Positions 27,756-36,655 of a DNA stretch of 64,000 bases are shown here, in pieces. The notes beneath the pieces were generated by a model, which worked only from the letters and a program-made list of their open reading frames with translations, was not told the DNA's origin and searched no databases. Position numbers and translations under genes: made by a program. Origin of the DNA: Novosphingobium sp. (GTDB taxonomy: Bacteria; Pseudomonadota; Alphaproteobacteria; Sphingomonadales; Sphingomonadaceae); NCBI RefSeq assembly GCF_024642085.1, contig NZ_JAHEBV010000004.1, positions 1 to 64,000 on the forward strand. The letters are read 5' to 3'. Position 1 is the stretch's first letter. Each line of letters begins with the position of its first letter.

Positions 27756-29159
27756 ATGATCCGCAGCTCGTTTTTCACCCGCTCGGCCCTGGGCGTCGTT
27801 TTCGCTCTGGGCTTGGCTGGCGCCGCCGCCAGCCCCGCACTGGCCAAGGAAAAGCCGGCCGCCGCACAGGGATCTGCCAAGATCACGCCAAGCAAGCCGG
27901 TGATGGCCATTTATGCGCCGATGAAGGCAGCACTCGACAATGCCGGCAAGCGTGCTGACGTGGTTCAGGCCAAGGCCAATGTCGCCACTGCGGCCAACAC
28001 GCTCAATTCCGCCAGCGGCAAGGCCGCCCGTGCAGCCGCCCGCACCAATTACGACGCAGCTGTCGCGGCAGTCGGCAATTTGCTGACCGCTGAAAAAGGC
28101 CAGCTGGAACAACTGCGCGCGGCAGGCACTACGCCGGATGACAAGTATGTTTACGGGCAGATGGCCTTTGCGCTGGGCAAGCTTGCCGAAGACAAGGGTC
28201 TGCAGCGCACCGGCCTTGCCGCTTCGGTCGAAAGCGGGAAGCTTTCGGCAGAACAGGCGGCAGAGTTCAACTTCTTTGTGGGTGCCCTGGCCTATGACAT
28301 GCGCGATTATGCCGCTGCGCGTACCGCTTTGCAGGCGGCGGCGGCCGGTGGTTACACCAAGAACGATGTCGAAGGCATGCTGGCAGAAGCCTATTTCAAC
28401 GACAACAAGGCCGCCGAAGGCCTGACCATTCTTGAAGCCGCCATTGCCAAGAAGGGCACCGCAGCTCCGGAAGACTGGCTGCGCCGCGGTGAGGTTGTGG
28501 CTTACAACGCCAAGTTGGCTGACAAAGCCGCTGCCTTTGGCTCGCAACTGGTGGCGAATTATCCCACGACACAGAACTGGGCGTTGTCCATTGCCGTGCT
28601 GCGCGATCTGGCCCGCTATCCCTCGCAGGATATGATTGATCTGCTGCGCCTGATGGACCGCACCAAGAGCTACATGGAAGGGCGCGATTACATCGAATAT
28701 ATCCAGGCCGCCGATCCCCGCCGCTCGCCCGGTGAAGTGATGAAGGTGCTCAATGCCGGACTTGCGTCAGGCAAGCTTACCGCGGGCGATCAGACCGTTA
28801 ACGAAGCGAAGTCCATAGCGATGGGCCGGCTCGCGGCCGACAAGGCCTCGCTTCCGACCCTTGAGCGGGACGCACGTGGCGGATCGGCAACTGCAACCGT
28901 TGTCATGGCTGCAGCCGACGCATACCTCAGCTACGATCAGCCGGCCAAGGCAGCCGAACTGTTCGAGCTGGCACTGACGAAGCCTGGCGTCGATACTGCA
29001 CGCGCACTGACCCGCCTTGGCATTGCCCAGGCCGATATGGGCCAGTCTGCCGCTGCCCTGGCGACTTTCGCCAAGATCCAGGGGCCGCGCAAGCCAATGG
29101 CACAGCTTTGGTCCGCCTATGCGACCAGCAAGGCCGCGCCTGCACCTGCCGCAAAGTAA
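27756..29159 (+). CDS. Exported TPR-repeat protein of unknown function
   Basis: The 467-residue protein has a clear signal peptide (SALGVVFALGLAGAAASPALA, cleavage near residue 30). The remainder is alpha-helical and Ala-rich with tetratricopeptide-like units, e.g. GALAYDMRDYAAARTALQAAA, EGMLAEAYFNDNKAAEGLTIL and ALTRLGIAQADMGQSAAALATF. It is likely a periplasmic scaffold. I do not recognise a named family; similar proteins are common and unnamed in sphingomonads. It is preceded by a good ribosome-binding site (AGGAGA) and is followed by a bidirectional hairpin. Confidence 0.78.
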   Translation: MIRSSFFTRSALGVVFALGLAGAAASPALAKEKPAAAQGSAKITPSKPVMAIYAPMKAALDNAGKRADVVQAKANVATAANTLNSASGKAARAAARTNYDAAVAAVGNLLTAEKGQLEQLRAAGTTPDDKYVYGQMAFALGKLAEDKGLQRTGLAASVESGKLSAEQAAEFNFFVGALAYDMRDYAAARTALQAAAAGGYTKNDVEGMLAEAYFNDNKAAEGLTILEAAIAKKGTAAPEDWLRRGEVVAYNAKLADKAAAFGSQLVANYPTTQNWALSIAVLRDLARYPSQDMIDLLRLMDRTKSYMEGRDYIEYIQAADPRRSPGEVMKVLNAGLASGKLTAGDQTVNEAKSIAMGRLAADKASLPTLERDARGGSATATVVMAAADAYLSYDQPAKAAELFELALTKPGVDTARALTRLGIAQADMGQSAAALATFAKIQGPRKPMAQLWSAYATSKAAPAPAAK

Positions 29160-29181
29160 CTGATAGCAAGTGAAAACGGGC

Positions 29182-29207
29182 AAGGGCGGCGAGCAATCGC
29201 CGCCCTT
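29182..29207 (-). terminator. Hairpin between convergent TPR and carbonic anhydrase genes
   Basis: AAGGGCGGCGA (29182-29192) and TCGCCGCCCTT (29197-29207) form 11 perfect pairs with the tetraloop GCAA. On the minus strand the stem is followed by GCCCGTTTTC, a short T-run five bases away, so it best fits the end of the carbonic anhydrase transcript, and may also stop plus-strand readthrough. Confidence 0.6.
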
Positions 29208-29219
29208 CGCGTGTCGCCG

Positions 29220-29873
29220 TCAGACGGCAGGCGAAAAATCGCCGGTCGCTTCATCCAGGACGTGCAGCACGCCGTCGGAAATGGCAAAAAATGCACCGCG
29301 TAGCCGCAATTCGCCATCGCGCTCTTTGCGCCGCACGCATGGGAAAGTCCGCAGATTGGCCAGGCTGACCTTGACACCGGCCAATTCCATAGCGCGCTCA
29401 GCCTCGCGTCCTTCGGTGCCGTGCAACGCAACTACCGGTTCGCGTGCGTCGTCAAGCAGCGCAATCCAGTCGGCGATGAAGCCGCCTTCGCCAGGCTCGG
29501 TTCCATGAAGCTCGCGCGTCAGGGCCGCCTTGCAGCCCCCGCACAGCCCGTGGCCCATGACCACGATTTCTTTGACCTTCAGCACTTGCACCGCAAACTC
29601 AAGCGCGGCTGACACGCCGTGATGGCCCGGGGTCGTCTCGAACGGCGGCACCATGGCGGCCACATTGCGGACTACGAAGATCTCGCCGGGATTGACGTCA
29701 AAGATCTGGGCCGGATCAACGCGGCTGTCCGAACAGGCGATCACCATGACTTCGGGCGATTGCCCTTCGTTAAGGCTCGCCCACCTTTCCCGGTTGGGAA
29801 CCCAGCCATTTGTTCGGAACCGGCGGTAACCATCTACCAGACGATCAAGGACGGGTGCATTGTTGTCAGCCAT
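29220..29873 (-). CDS. Beta-class carbonic anhydrase
   Basis: The enzyme interconverts CO2 and bicarbonate using zinc. The 217 residues include the zinc ligands and Asp-Arg dyad of the beta class: Cys in [11 protein letters not shown] (residue ~43), His and Cys in [13 protein letters not shown] (about 105-108). The ATG at 29873 gives [20 protein letters not shown], a normal N-terminus. It diverges from lipA and converges on the TPR gene. Its physiological role, such as bicarbonate supply for carboxylases, is not shown by the context. Confidence 0.96.
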   Translation of the reverse strand: MADNNAPVLDRLVDGYRRFRTNGWVPNRERWASLNEGQSPEVMVIACSDSRVDPAQIFDVNPGEIFVVRNVAAMVPPFETTPGHHGVSAALEFAVQVLKVKEIVVMGHGLCGGCKAALTRELHGTEPGEGGFIADWIALLDDAREPVVALHGTEGREAERAMELAGVKVSLANLRTFPCVRRKERDGELRLRGAFFAISDGVLHVLDEATGDFSPAV

Positions 29874-29940
29874 GCCGCGCTTATTGCCGTTCTATTTTCA
29901 CGCTGGCAAGGCACGCCGCAAAGTCTTAGAGGGCCTAGCC

Positions 29941-30873
29941 ATGAACGACCTGTCCTCAGCTCCGAAAAGCGAACGTCAGCGAAAGCCGGACTGGATCCGG
30001 GTCAAGGCGCCGACCAGCAAGGGTTATGGAGAAACGCGCCAATTGATGCGCGACCTCAAACTCAACACCGTGTGCGAAGAAGCGGCTTGCCCCAACATCG
30101 GCGAATGCTGGACCAAGAAGCATGCCACAGTCATGATCCTGGGCGATGTCTGCACCCGGGCCTGTGCGTTTTGCAACGTCAAGACAGGAATGCCGCGGAT
30201 CGTCGATCCGCTTGAGCCCGAAAACGTCGCCGTGGCTGCGGCCAAGCTTGGGCTGGAACATATCGTCATCACATCGGTAGACCGTGATGACCTGCCCGAT
30301 GGCGGTGCAGGGCAATTCGTCAAGGTGATAGAGGCGTTGCGCCGTAATACGCCGACAACCACGATCGAGATACTGACCCCTGATTTTCGCGGCAAGATGC
30401 GCGAAGCGGTTGAGGCCATCGTCGCGGCCGGGCCGGATGTCTATAACCACAATCTTGAAACGGTCCCGCGGCTTTACCCCACGATCCGTCCTGGCGCGCG
30501 CTACTATGCATCGCTGCGCCTGCTGGAAGAGGTAAAGCGCCACAATCCGCTGATCTTCACCAAGTCAGGGATCATGCTGGGCCTGGGTGAACAGCGCCTC
30601 GAAGTTCATCAGGTGATGGACGACATGCGCAGCGCCGGAATCGATTTCCTGACGATGGGACAGTATTTGCAGCCAACGCCCCGGCACACGGCAGTGATCG
30701 ATTTTGTAACCCCGCAGGCCTTCAGCGCCTATGGCGCGATTGCGCGGGCCAAAGGTTTCCTTCAGGTCGCAGCCAGTCCATTGACCCGGTCAAGCTATCA
30801 CGCGGGCGATGATTTCCGGGCCATGCGCTTGGCGCGCGAGGCGCAGCTCGCCAAGGCTGCCGCGCGCAGCTGA
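29941..30873 (+). CDS. lipA: Lipoyl synthase LipA
   Basis: LipA is a radical-SAM enzyme that inserts two sulfurs into octanoyl groups on lipoyl domains. The 310-residue protein shows the auxiliary-cluster motif [12 protein letters not shown], the radical SAM motif CTRACAFC and the C-terminal RSSYHAGD segment carrying the auxiliary-cluster serine. The ATG at 29941 is chosen because [20 protein letters not shown] matches family N-termini. Its substrates include the lipoyl domain on PdhB (12324) and PdhC. The stop is joined to the next gene as TGATG. Confidence 0.98.
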   Translation: MNDLSSAPKSERQRKPDWIRVKAPTSKGYGETRQLMRDLKLNTVCEEAACPNIGECWTKKHATVMILGDVCTRACAFCNVKTGMPRIVDPLEPENVAVAAAKLGLEHIVITSVDRDDLPDGGAGQFVKVIEALRRNTPTTTIEILTPDFRGKMREAVEAIVAAGPDVYNHNLETVPRLYPTIRPGARYYASLRLLEEVKRHNPLIFTKSGIMLGLGEQRLEVHQVMDDMRSAGIDFLTMGQYLQPTPRHTAVIDFVTPQAFSAYGAIARAKGFLQVAASPLTRSSYHAGDDFRAMRLAREAQLAKAAARS

Positions 30874-31334
30874 TGCCCGGGATCAACGAAGTCCGCCGTC
30901 TTGCGTGGTCGGCCGAGCAGATGTTCGACCTGGTGGCCGATGTCGGCCGCTATGCCGAGTTCCTGCCCTGGGTCGTTGCAACCCGTGTGCGGTCCGACAG
31001 CGAAACCGAAATGGTGGCGGACATGCTGGTGGGGTTCAACGCGCTGCGCGAACGGTTCACGTCGCGGGTGATCAAGGAACGTCCCGGCCGGATCGAAGTG
31101 ATCTATATCGACGGACCGATGCGCGATCTCGATAATGTGTGGCAGTTCCGCGCGCTTGAAAGCGGCGGATGCGAGGTTGAGTTTTGCGTGGATTTCACGT
31201 TCCGCAACGCCGTTTTCGAAGCGCTTGCCGGGCAATATTTCGACCGGGCATTCCGCAGGATGGTCAACGCGTTCGAAGCCCGCGCGCAGGCGCTTTACGG
31301 CAGCAGCAGTTCGAGCGCGACCAGCGCGGCCTGA
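30873..31334 (+). CDS. START-like COQ10/RatA family protein (ubiquinone-binding)
   Basis: The 153 residues form a single polyketide-cyclase/START fold: RLAWSAEQMFDLVADVGRYAEFLPWV, then MLVGFNALRERFTSRV and FEFCVDFTFRN-like strands. In alphaproteobacteria and mitochondria this family is Coq10, needed for ubiquinone function in respiration; in E. coli the homologue was named RatA. I favour the ubiquinone role. It is coupled to lipA (TGATG), as in many alphaproteobacteria, and its last 40 bases overlap the end of pncC on the opposite strand. Confidence 0.9.
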   Translation: MPGINEVRRLAWSAEQMFDLVADVGRYAEFLPWVVATRVRSDSETEMVADMLVGFNALRERFTSRVIKERPGRIEVIYIDGPMRDLDNVWQFRALESGGCEVEFCVDFTFRNAVFEALAGQYFDRAFRRMVNAFEARAQALYGSSSSSATSAA

Positions 31335-31792
31335 TGCCGCACGGCTGCACGGCTGGAACCATCCAGGCGCCGCTCTTCGGCCAAGGCATCTTCTTCTGCC
31401 TCACCCTTGATTGCCCTTGCGAAAACTACGGTGCCCACGGGCTTCTGCGCGGTTCCGCCGTCAGGACCGGCGATGCCGCTGATCGCAACCGAGACACTTG
31501 CGCCTGTCCGGTGCAGCACGCCCTGCGCCATGGCCCAGGCACAGGCGATCGACACCGCGCCGAAGGTTTCCATCACATCAATGGGAACGCCCAGCAATTC
31601 GTGCTTTGCGGTGTTGGAATAGGCAACGATGCTGCGATCAAGCACGGCTGATGATCCGGGAATCTCGGTCAGTGCCGCAGCAACAAGACCGCCGGTGCAG
31701 CTTTCGGCAAGAGCGATGGTGCGGTTCGCAGCGCGGTTTTCGCGTACGACGCGCTCGGCAAGGATAACCAGGTCATCAGGCAGAAGGTTCAC
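31295..31792 (-). CDS. pncC: Nicotinamide-nucleotide amidohydrolase PncC (CinA C-terminal domain)
   Basis: PncC deamidates NMN to nicotinic acid mononucleotide in NAD salvage. The 165 residues correspond to the CinA C-terminal domain alone: AESCTGGLVAAALTEIPGSS near residue 30, IVAYSNTAKHELLGV and the ISGIAGPDGG segment with PVGTVVFA. A stand-alone domain of this size is usual in alphaproteobacteria. It is preceded by the ispDF gene on the same strand with 70 bases between them, and overlaps the convergent COQ10-like gene at their 3' ends. Confidence 0.94.
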   Translation of the reverse strand: MNLLPDDLVILAERVVRENRAANRTIALAESCTGGLVAAALTEIPGSSAVLDRSIVAYSNTAKHELLGVPIDVMETFGAVSIACAWAMAQGVLHRTGASVSVAISGIAGPDGGTAQKPVGTVVFARAIKGEAEEDALAEERRLDGSSRAAVRHQAALVALELLLP

Positions 31793-31862
31793 GCTATGGT
31801 TTCCCTTAAGTATGCGAATCGTGCCGCGCGCCTTGGTGTGATTGCACAGCTAAATCCAGCGA

Positions 31863-33008
31863 TCATTGCGCAATAAGCACGGCAGCGGCCTGCGCGGCAA
31901 TGCCTTCGCCGCGTCCGGCAAAGCCCAGTCGTTCGGTGGTAGTGGCCTTGACGCTTACGGCATCGACGCCGGTTTGCAGCAATTCGGCCAGCCGCTCGCG
32001 CATGGCCTGCCGGTGCGGTCCGATCTTTGGTGCCTCGCAAATCAGGGTCAGATCGACATTTCCGATCCGATACCCGGCGTCAGCCGCAAGTTTTACCGCG
32101 TGGGTCAGAAAGCGATCGGACGATGCGCCCCGCCACTGCGGATCGCTGGGCGGGAAATGGCTGCCAATATCGCCAAGGCCGAGCGCGCCCAGAATGGCAT
32201 CGACCAGCGCGTGAATGCCCACATCTGCATCGCTGTGTCCGGCAAGGCCCTGCGTATGTTCGATCTTGACGCCGCACAGCCACAATTCTTCGCCCCCGGC
32301 CAGGCGGTGCACGTCAAATCCCGTGCCCATTCTGACCGGGGCGATCGATGCAAAGTCGCGGGCATAGGTCACTTTGTGCAATGCTTCGTCTCCTGCGACG
32401 ATGGCAACAGCAAGGCCGGCTGCCTGCGCGACCTGCGCATCGTCGCCTGCAGCAGGCTCGCCAGTCCAGTTGCGGTGCGCGGCCAGTATCTCGGCAAAGC
32501 GGAAAGCCTGCGGTGTTTGCACGCGGCGCAGGTTTTCGCGCCGGGCAGGGGCGCCCATAGCATCGCCATCGGCGTAAGCCAGACTGTCAACGACGGGCAA
32601 AACAGGAATTGCGCCAGGCTTGTCAAAAAGCGCAGCTTCGAGCCGGCTTACAACCTGAGGCGGCAGCAACGGGCGAGCAGCATCGTGAATCAGGACCCGG
32701 TCAGGCGGCGTATCAGCCAGCAATTCCAGCGCGATGCGTACCGATTGCTGCCTGGTCACGCCGCCGGTCACCAACCGAAGGTTATCGATACCGGCTAGCG
32801 CGCGCTGCGCAATGCCATTTGCACCTGCCGGAATCGCAACCACAATTGGTGAGCATCCTGCCGCAGCCAGCCGCTCAACCGAATGACGCACGAGCGGTTT
32901 TCCGCGCCATAAAGCGAACTGCTTGGGTAACGCCTGACCGGCGCGCAAACCTTGTCCTGCAGCTACAACTATCGCGGCAGTTCGCTGGGGCGGAGAGCGT
33001 TGGTCCAT
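31863..33008 (-). CDS. ispDF: Bifunctional IspD/IspF enzyme of the MEP isoprenoid pathway
   Basis: One chain carries two non-consecutive MEP enzymes. Residues of about 1-220 are IspD, CDP-ME synthase (AAIVVAAGQGLRAGQALPKQF; DAARPLLP). Residues of about 225-381 are IspF, MECDP synthase (GTGFDVHRL with Asp/His zinc ligands, AGHSDADV, DIGSHFPPSDPQWRG). The fusion is typical of alphaproteobacteria. I start at the ATG at 33008 (381 residues); an ATG at 33014 is equally possible, as neither has a strong ribosome-binding site. It is divergent from dusB. Confidence 0.96.
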   Translation of the reverse strand: MDQRSPPQRTAAIVVAAGQGLRAGQALPKQFALWRGKPLVRHSVERLAAAGCSPIVVAIPAGANGIAQRALAGIDNLRLVTGGVTRQQSVRIALELLADTPPDRVLIHDAARPLLPPQVVSRLEAALFDKPGAIPVLPVVDSLAYADGDAMGAPARRENLRRVQTPQAFRFAEILAAHRNWTGEPAAGDDAQVAQAAGLAVAIVAGDEALHKVTYARDFASIAPVRMGTGFDVHRLAGGEELWLCGVKIEHTQGLAGHSDADVGIHALVDAILGALGLGDIGSHFPPSDPQWRGASSDRFLTHAVKLAADAGYRIGNVDLTLICEAPKIGPHRQAMRERLAELLQTGVDAVSVKATTTERLGFAGRGEGIAAQAAAVLIAQ

Positions 33009-33056
33009 TACCATGCCGGTAAGCGCTTGCCGGGCGCGGAGCAATTGCCTATGTGC

Positions 33057-33073
33057 TGCCTAATTTTTAGGCA
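33057..33073. repeat. Inverted repeat in the ispDF-dusB divergent region
   Basis: TGCCTAA (33057-33063) and TTAGGCA (33067-33073) pair around TTT, flanked by GTG and CAC. It lies ten bases upstream of the dusB start and is AT-rich in its centre. It could be an operator or a short hairpin in the dusB-ntr leader. Confidence 0.4.
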
Positions 33074-33082
33074 CACTTACCC

Positions 33083-34099
33083 ATGATCCCGCTTCCTTCA
33101 CCGCCCCGGCTTGATCCGATTATGGTCGGCCCCGTCGCTATCGACTGCCCGGTAATCCTGGCACCGATGACCGGGGTGACCGATCTGCCGTTCCGCCGCA
33201 TGGTGCGCCGGTTCGGTTCAGGTCTCAATGTGACCGAGATGATCGCCAGCCCGGCCGCGATCCGCGAAACGCGTCAATCGTTGCAAAAAGCAGCATGGGA
33301 CCCGGCCGAAGAACCGGTGTCGATGCAGCTGGTCGGCTGCGAACCTGCTCAAATGGCGGATGCAGCTCGCCTGGTGGAGGATCGCGGCGCTGCGATCATC
33401 GATATCAACATGGGCTGCCCGGTACGCAAGGTCGTCAACGGCGATGCCGGATCGGCGCTGATGCGGGATGTAAAGCTGGCAGCCAGCCTGATTGAGGCAA
33501 CGGTCAAAGCGGTCAAGGTACCGGTCACGGTGAAAATGCGGATGGGCTGGTGTCATGACAGCCTGAATGCTCCGGAACTGGCCCGCATCGCGCAGGACAT
33601 CGGCGCGCAGATGATCACGGTTCACGGCCGGACGCGTAATCAGATGTACAAAGGCAGCGCCGATTGGGGCTTTGTCCGCCGGGTCAAACAGGCAGTTTCG
33701 ATCCCGGTCATCGTAAATGGAGACATCTGCGGGATCGAGGATACCGCCCGGGCGTTGTCGCAATCGGGCGCCGACGGAGTGATGATCGGGCGCGGCGCCT
33801 ATGGCCGGCCGTGGCTGCTTGCTCAGATAATGCAATGGCTAAGGACTGGCCAGCAAGTTGCTGATCCGGCGTTGAAAGATCAGCTAGACCTGGTGCTTGA
33901 ACATTACCAGTGGATGCTGGATCTCTACGGCGAAGATACCGGAGTGAAGATGGCCCGAAAGCACCTTGGCTGGTACACGCGCGGACTTCATGGATCAGCC
34001 ACCTTCCGCAACATGGTCAATTTCGTCGATGATCCTCGGGTGGTGATGGATCATTTGCGCGCGTTTTACGAACCGGCAATCGAGCGGCAGGCCGCCTGA
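33083..34099 (+). CDS. dusB: tRNA-dihydrouridine synthase DusB (NifR3)
   Basis: DusB reduces uridine to dihydrouridine in the tRNA D loop with FMN and NADPH. The 338-residue TIM-barrel protein has [14 protein letters not shown], the catalytic cysteine in [17 protein letters not shown] and [15 protein letters not shown], and [17 protein letters not shown]. The gene was first named nifR3 because it opens the nitrogen-regulation operon, as it does here: ntrB starts three bases after the stop. This arrangement is conserved among alphaproteobacteria. Confidence 0.96.
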   Translation: MIPLPSPPRLDPIMVGPVAIDCPVILAPMTGVTDLPFRRMVRRFGSGLNVTEMIASPAAIRETRQSLQKAAWDPAEEPVSMQLVGCEPAQMADAARLVEDRGAAIIDINMGCPVRKVVNGDAGSALMRDVKLAASLIEATVKAVKVPVTVKMRMGWCHDSLNAPELARIAQDIGAQMITVHGRTRNQMYKGSADWGFVRRVKQAVSIPVIVNGDICGIEDTARALSQSGADGVMIGRGAYGRPWLLAQIMQWLRTGQQVADPALKDQLDLVLEHYQWMLDLYGEDTGVKMARKHLGWYTRGLHGSATFRNMVNFVDDPRVVMDHLRAFYEPAIERQAA

Positions 34100-34102
34100 C
34101 CC

Positions 34103-35185
34103 ATGGATGCGCAGCGCCAGCTTTCCAGTCTGCCGCTTGCCGTTATCCTGGTGGCGCCGGGCGGAGTCATAAACACGGCGAATCCCGCTGCGGAGCAATT
34201 CCTCGGCCAAAGTCTGCGGCGCTTGCTGGGCCGCCGGCTTGGTGACGTGATCACCTTTGCCGAACCTCTGCTGGCTGACCGCCTGGTCGATCCCGACGCG
34301 AACATTTCAGCGCGCGGCACCGATGTCATGGTCTCCGGGCAAGGAACGCGCCGCATCGATGTGATCGCAGCCCCGCTGGTCGACCGGGCAGGATGGCAGG
34401 TGCTGACGTTGCTCGACATTGGCGGAGCCGAAGCAATCCGCAGCGATTCCGCGCGAGGGGAGGAGGGCGTTTTGCGTGCTCCTGCTATCCTCGCGCACGA
34501 GATCAAGAATCCGCTGGCCGGAATCCGCGGGGCTGCGCAGTTGCTGGGGCGAAAACTTGACGGCTCGGACCGGACCCTGACCACCTTGATCGCCGAAGAG
34601 GTGGACCGGATTGCCAAACTGATCGACCAGATGCAGACCCTTTCCCGCCAAACCGCGCCAGAATTGGCGCCGTGCAACCTTCATGAAGCCGTCCGCCGCG
34701 CCCGAGCGGTAATCGAAGCTGGAGGAAATGCACCGCAAATTGTCGAAGAGTTTGATCCGTCACTGCCGCTGGTTCTGGGCAACGCCGATGCACTGGTCCA
34801 GGTCTTGCTTAACCTTATGGCCAACGCCGGAGATGCTTGCCGTGAGCGCGAACGACCGGCCATCGCTATTCGCACGCGGTTTGCCAGCGGACTTCAGCTT
34901 CACCCCAGCGCTGATGGCCGCCCGGTCCGCCTGCCAATCGAATTACGGGTCAGCGACAACGGCCCAGGTATCGATCCCGATCTTCGCGATCACGTATTCG
35001 AACCGTTCGTTACCACCAAGAAAAGCGGGCAGGGCCTGGGTCTTGCCCTGGTGCGGCGCCTGATCCGTGACATGAACGGCCGTATCAGCCACGACCGCGA
35101 TGAAGCTGGCGGCGTCACGCATTTTCGTGTCCATCTGCCGATGGCGGAAAGCCCGCGCCGAATTAACACAGAGCAAGCTGCATGA
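34103..35185 (+). CDS. ntrB: Nitrogen regulation sensor kinase NtrB
   Basis: NtrB is a soluble histidine kinase that phosphorylates NtrC under nitrogen limitation and takes signals from PII. The 360-residue protein has a PAS-like N-terminal domain, the H-box HEIKNPLAGIRGAAQLLGRKL near residue 132, and the ATPase part with N box (LNLMANAGDA), DNGPGID and GQGLGLALVRRL. No membrane helix is seen, as expected. It overlaps ntrC by four bases. No glnB gene is in the window. Confidence 0.95.
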   Translation: MDAQRQLSSLPLAVILVAPGGVINTANPAAEQFLGQSLRRLLGRRLGDVITFAEPLLADRLVDPDANISARGTDVMVSGQGTRRIDVIAAPLVDRAGWQVLTLLDIGGAEAIRSDSARGEEGVLRAPAILAHEIKNPLAGIRGAAQLLGRKLDGSDRTLTTLIAEEVDRIAKLIDQMQTLSRQTAPELAPCNLHEAVRRARAVIEAGGNAPQIVEEFDPSLPLVLGNADALVQVLLNLMANAGDACRERERPAIAIRTRFASGLQLHPSADGRPVRLPIELRVSDNGPGIDPDLRDHVFEPFVTTKKSGQGLGLALVRRLIRDMNGRISHDRDEAGGVTHFRVHLPMAESPRRINTEQAA

Positions 35186-36591
35186 GCGTGCTGCTGGTCG
35201 AAGACGACGCCTCGATTGCGATCGTCATAACCGCCGCGCTGGAGGCAGAAGGCTTTGCCGTAACCCACTGCGACAGTATCGCCGAACGCGACCGGCTGCT
35301 GGGCGATCAGTCTTTTGCCGCGCTGGTAACCGACGTAATACTGACCGACGGCGACGGGATCGAGACGATCGGTACAGTCCGCCAGCTTGCTCCGGCCATG
35401 CCGATCATCATCCTTTCGGCCCAGAACACGCTGGATACTGCGGTGCGTGCCAGTGATACGGGCGCCTTTGAATATTTTCCCAAGCCTTTTGACATTGACG
35501 AGCTGGCTCGAACGGTCAGGCAGGCTGTGGGATCAAGTTCCGGACGCGCAAAGGCTGAAGAAGAGGCTCAGGTCCAAGGGCTGCCGCTGGTCGGCCGCAG
35601 TGCACCCATGCAGGCAGTTTATCGCATGATCACCCGCGTCTTGCGCAATGATCTGACCGTCCTGATCCTTGGCGAAAGCGGCACCGGCAAGGAACTTGTG
35701 GCCGAGGCTATCCACCAGCTTGGCCAGCGCAAGACCGGACCGTTCGTTGCGGTGAATACTGCTGCAATTCCCGGCGAACTTATCGAAAGCGAATTGTTCG
35801 GTCACGAAAAGGGTGCGTTCACTGGCGCCGTGGTGCGCCATGCCGGCAAGTTTGAACAGGCACAGGGCGGCACGCTGTTTCTGGATGAGATCGGCGACAT
35901 GCCGATGCAGGCACAGACCCGTTTGCTGCGGGCGCTGCAATCGGGAACTATTCGCCGGGTCGGCGGGCGCGAGGAAATCGCAGTCGACGTGCGGATCGTC
36001 GCGGCCACTAACCGCGAGCTGGAACCGATGATTTCCGCCGGGACGTTTCGCGAAGACCTGTTCTACCGGCTTAATGTCGTTCCGATCATGCTACCTCCCT
36101 TGCGCGACCGCGCCGACGATATTGCCGCACTGGCGCGTCACTTCCTGGCAGCGGCTGCGAGCGAGGGGCTTCCCCGCCACAGCCTGTCGGACGATGCTGC
36201 CGCATCGCTTGCCCGGCAACCCTGGCGCGGAAACGTGCGCGAATTGCGCAATTTCATCTACCGCCTGGCCTTGTTGGCGCGTGAAAATGTGATTGATGCC
36301 GCAGCGATAACAGCCTTGTTGTCGGGCATGCCGAAAAGCGATGACGGGCGCGGGGCTGCTGATCTGGAAAGCGCGGTAAGCGGTTGGCTGGCCGATGCTG
36401 ATCCGCCAGCCGGAACGCTCTACGATGCGGCGCTAGCGGCTTTTGAACGGCCGTTGTTCATCTCAGTACTGCGGCGGACCGGCGGTAATCAGCTGCGTGC
36501 GGCGCAGCTGCTGGGCATCAATCGGAATACGCTGCGTAAACGTTTGCACGAACTCAATTTAGACCCGCTCCAGGTCGTTCGTCCCGGATAG
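35182..36591 (+). CDS. ntrC: Nitrogen regulation response regulator NtrC
   Basis: NtrC is an enhancer-binding activator of sigma-54 promoters. The 469-residue protein has a receiver domain (VLLVEDDASI; phospho-acceptor Asp in VTDVILTDGDG), an AAA+ domain with Walker A GESGTGKE, an intact GAFTGA loop in HEKGAFTGAVV, and Walker B LFLDEIGDMP, and a Fis-type helix-turn-helix at the end (NQLRAAQLLGINRNTLRKRL). All elements needed for sigma-54 contact are present, in contrast to the NtrX paralogue downstream. It overlaps ntrB (ATGA). Confidence 0.97.
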   Translation: MSVLLVEDDASIAIVITAALEAEGFAVTHCDSIAERDRLLGDQSFAALVTDVILTDGDGIETIGTVRQLAPAMPIIILSAQNTLDTAVRASDTGAFEYFPKPFDIDELARTVRQAVGSSSGRAKAEEEAQVQGLPLVGRSAPMQAVYRMITRVLRNDLTVLILGESGTGKELVAEAIHQLGQRKTGPFVAVNTAAIPGELIESELFGHEKGAFTGAVVRHAGKFEQAQGGTLFLDEIGDMPMQAQTRLLRALQSGTIRRVGGREEIAVDVRIVAATNRELEPMISAGTFREDLFYRLNVVPIMLPPLRDRADDIAALARHFLAAAASEGLPRHSLSDDAAASLARQPWRGNVRELRNFIYRLALLARENVIDAAAITALLSGMPKSDDGRGAADLESAVSGWLADADPPAGTLYDAALAAFERPLFISVLRRTGGNQLRAAQLLGINRNTLRKRLHELNLDPLQVVRPG

Positions 36592-36613
36592 CCGCCACTC
36601 GTCGGAAATACCT

Positions 36614-36655
36614 TGCATCGGTGCAACAGGGGTGTTGTAACCGGGCAACGATGCA
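36614..36655 (+). promoter_or_regulatory. Hairpin enclosing the ntrY start codon
   Basis: TGCATCG (36614-36620) can pair with CGATGCA (36649-36655), which contains the ntrY ATG; between them CAACA pairs with TGTTG around GGGG. No clear Shine-Dalgarno precedes the ATG. The structure could limit ntrY translation relative to ntrC. Confidence 0.35.
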
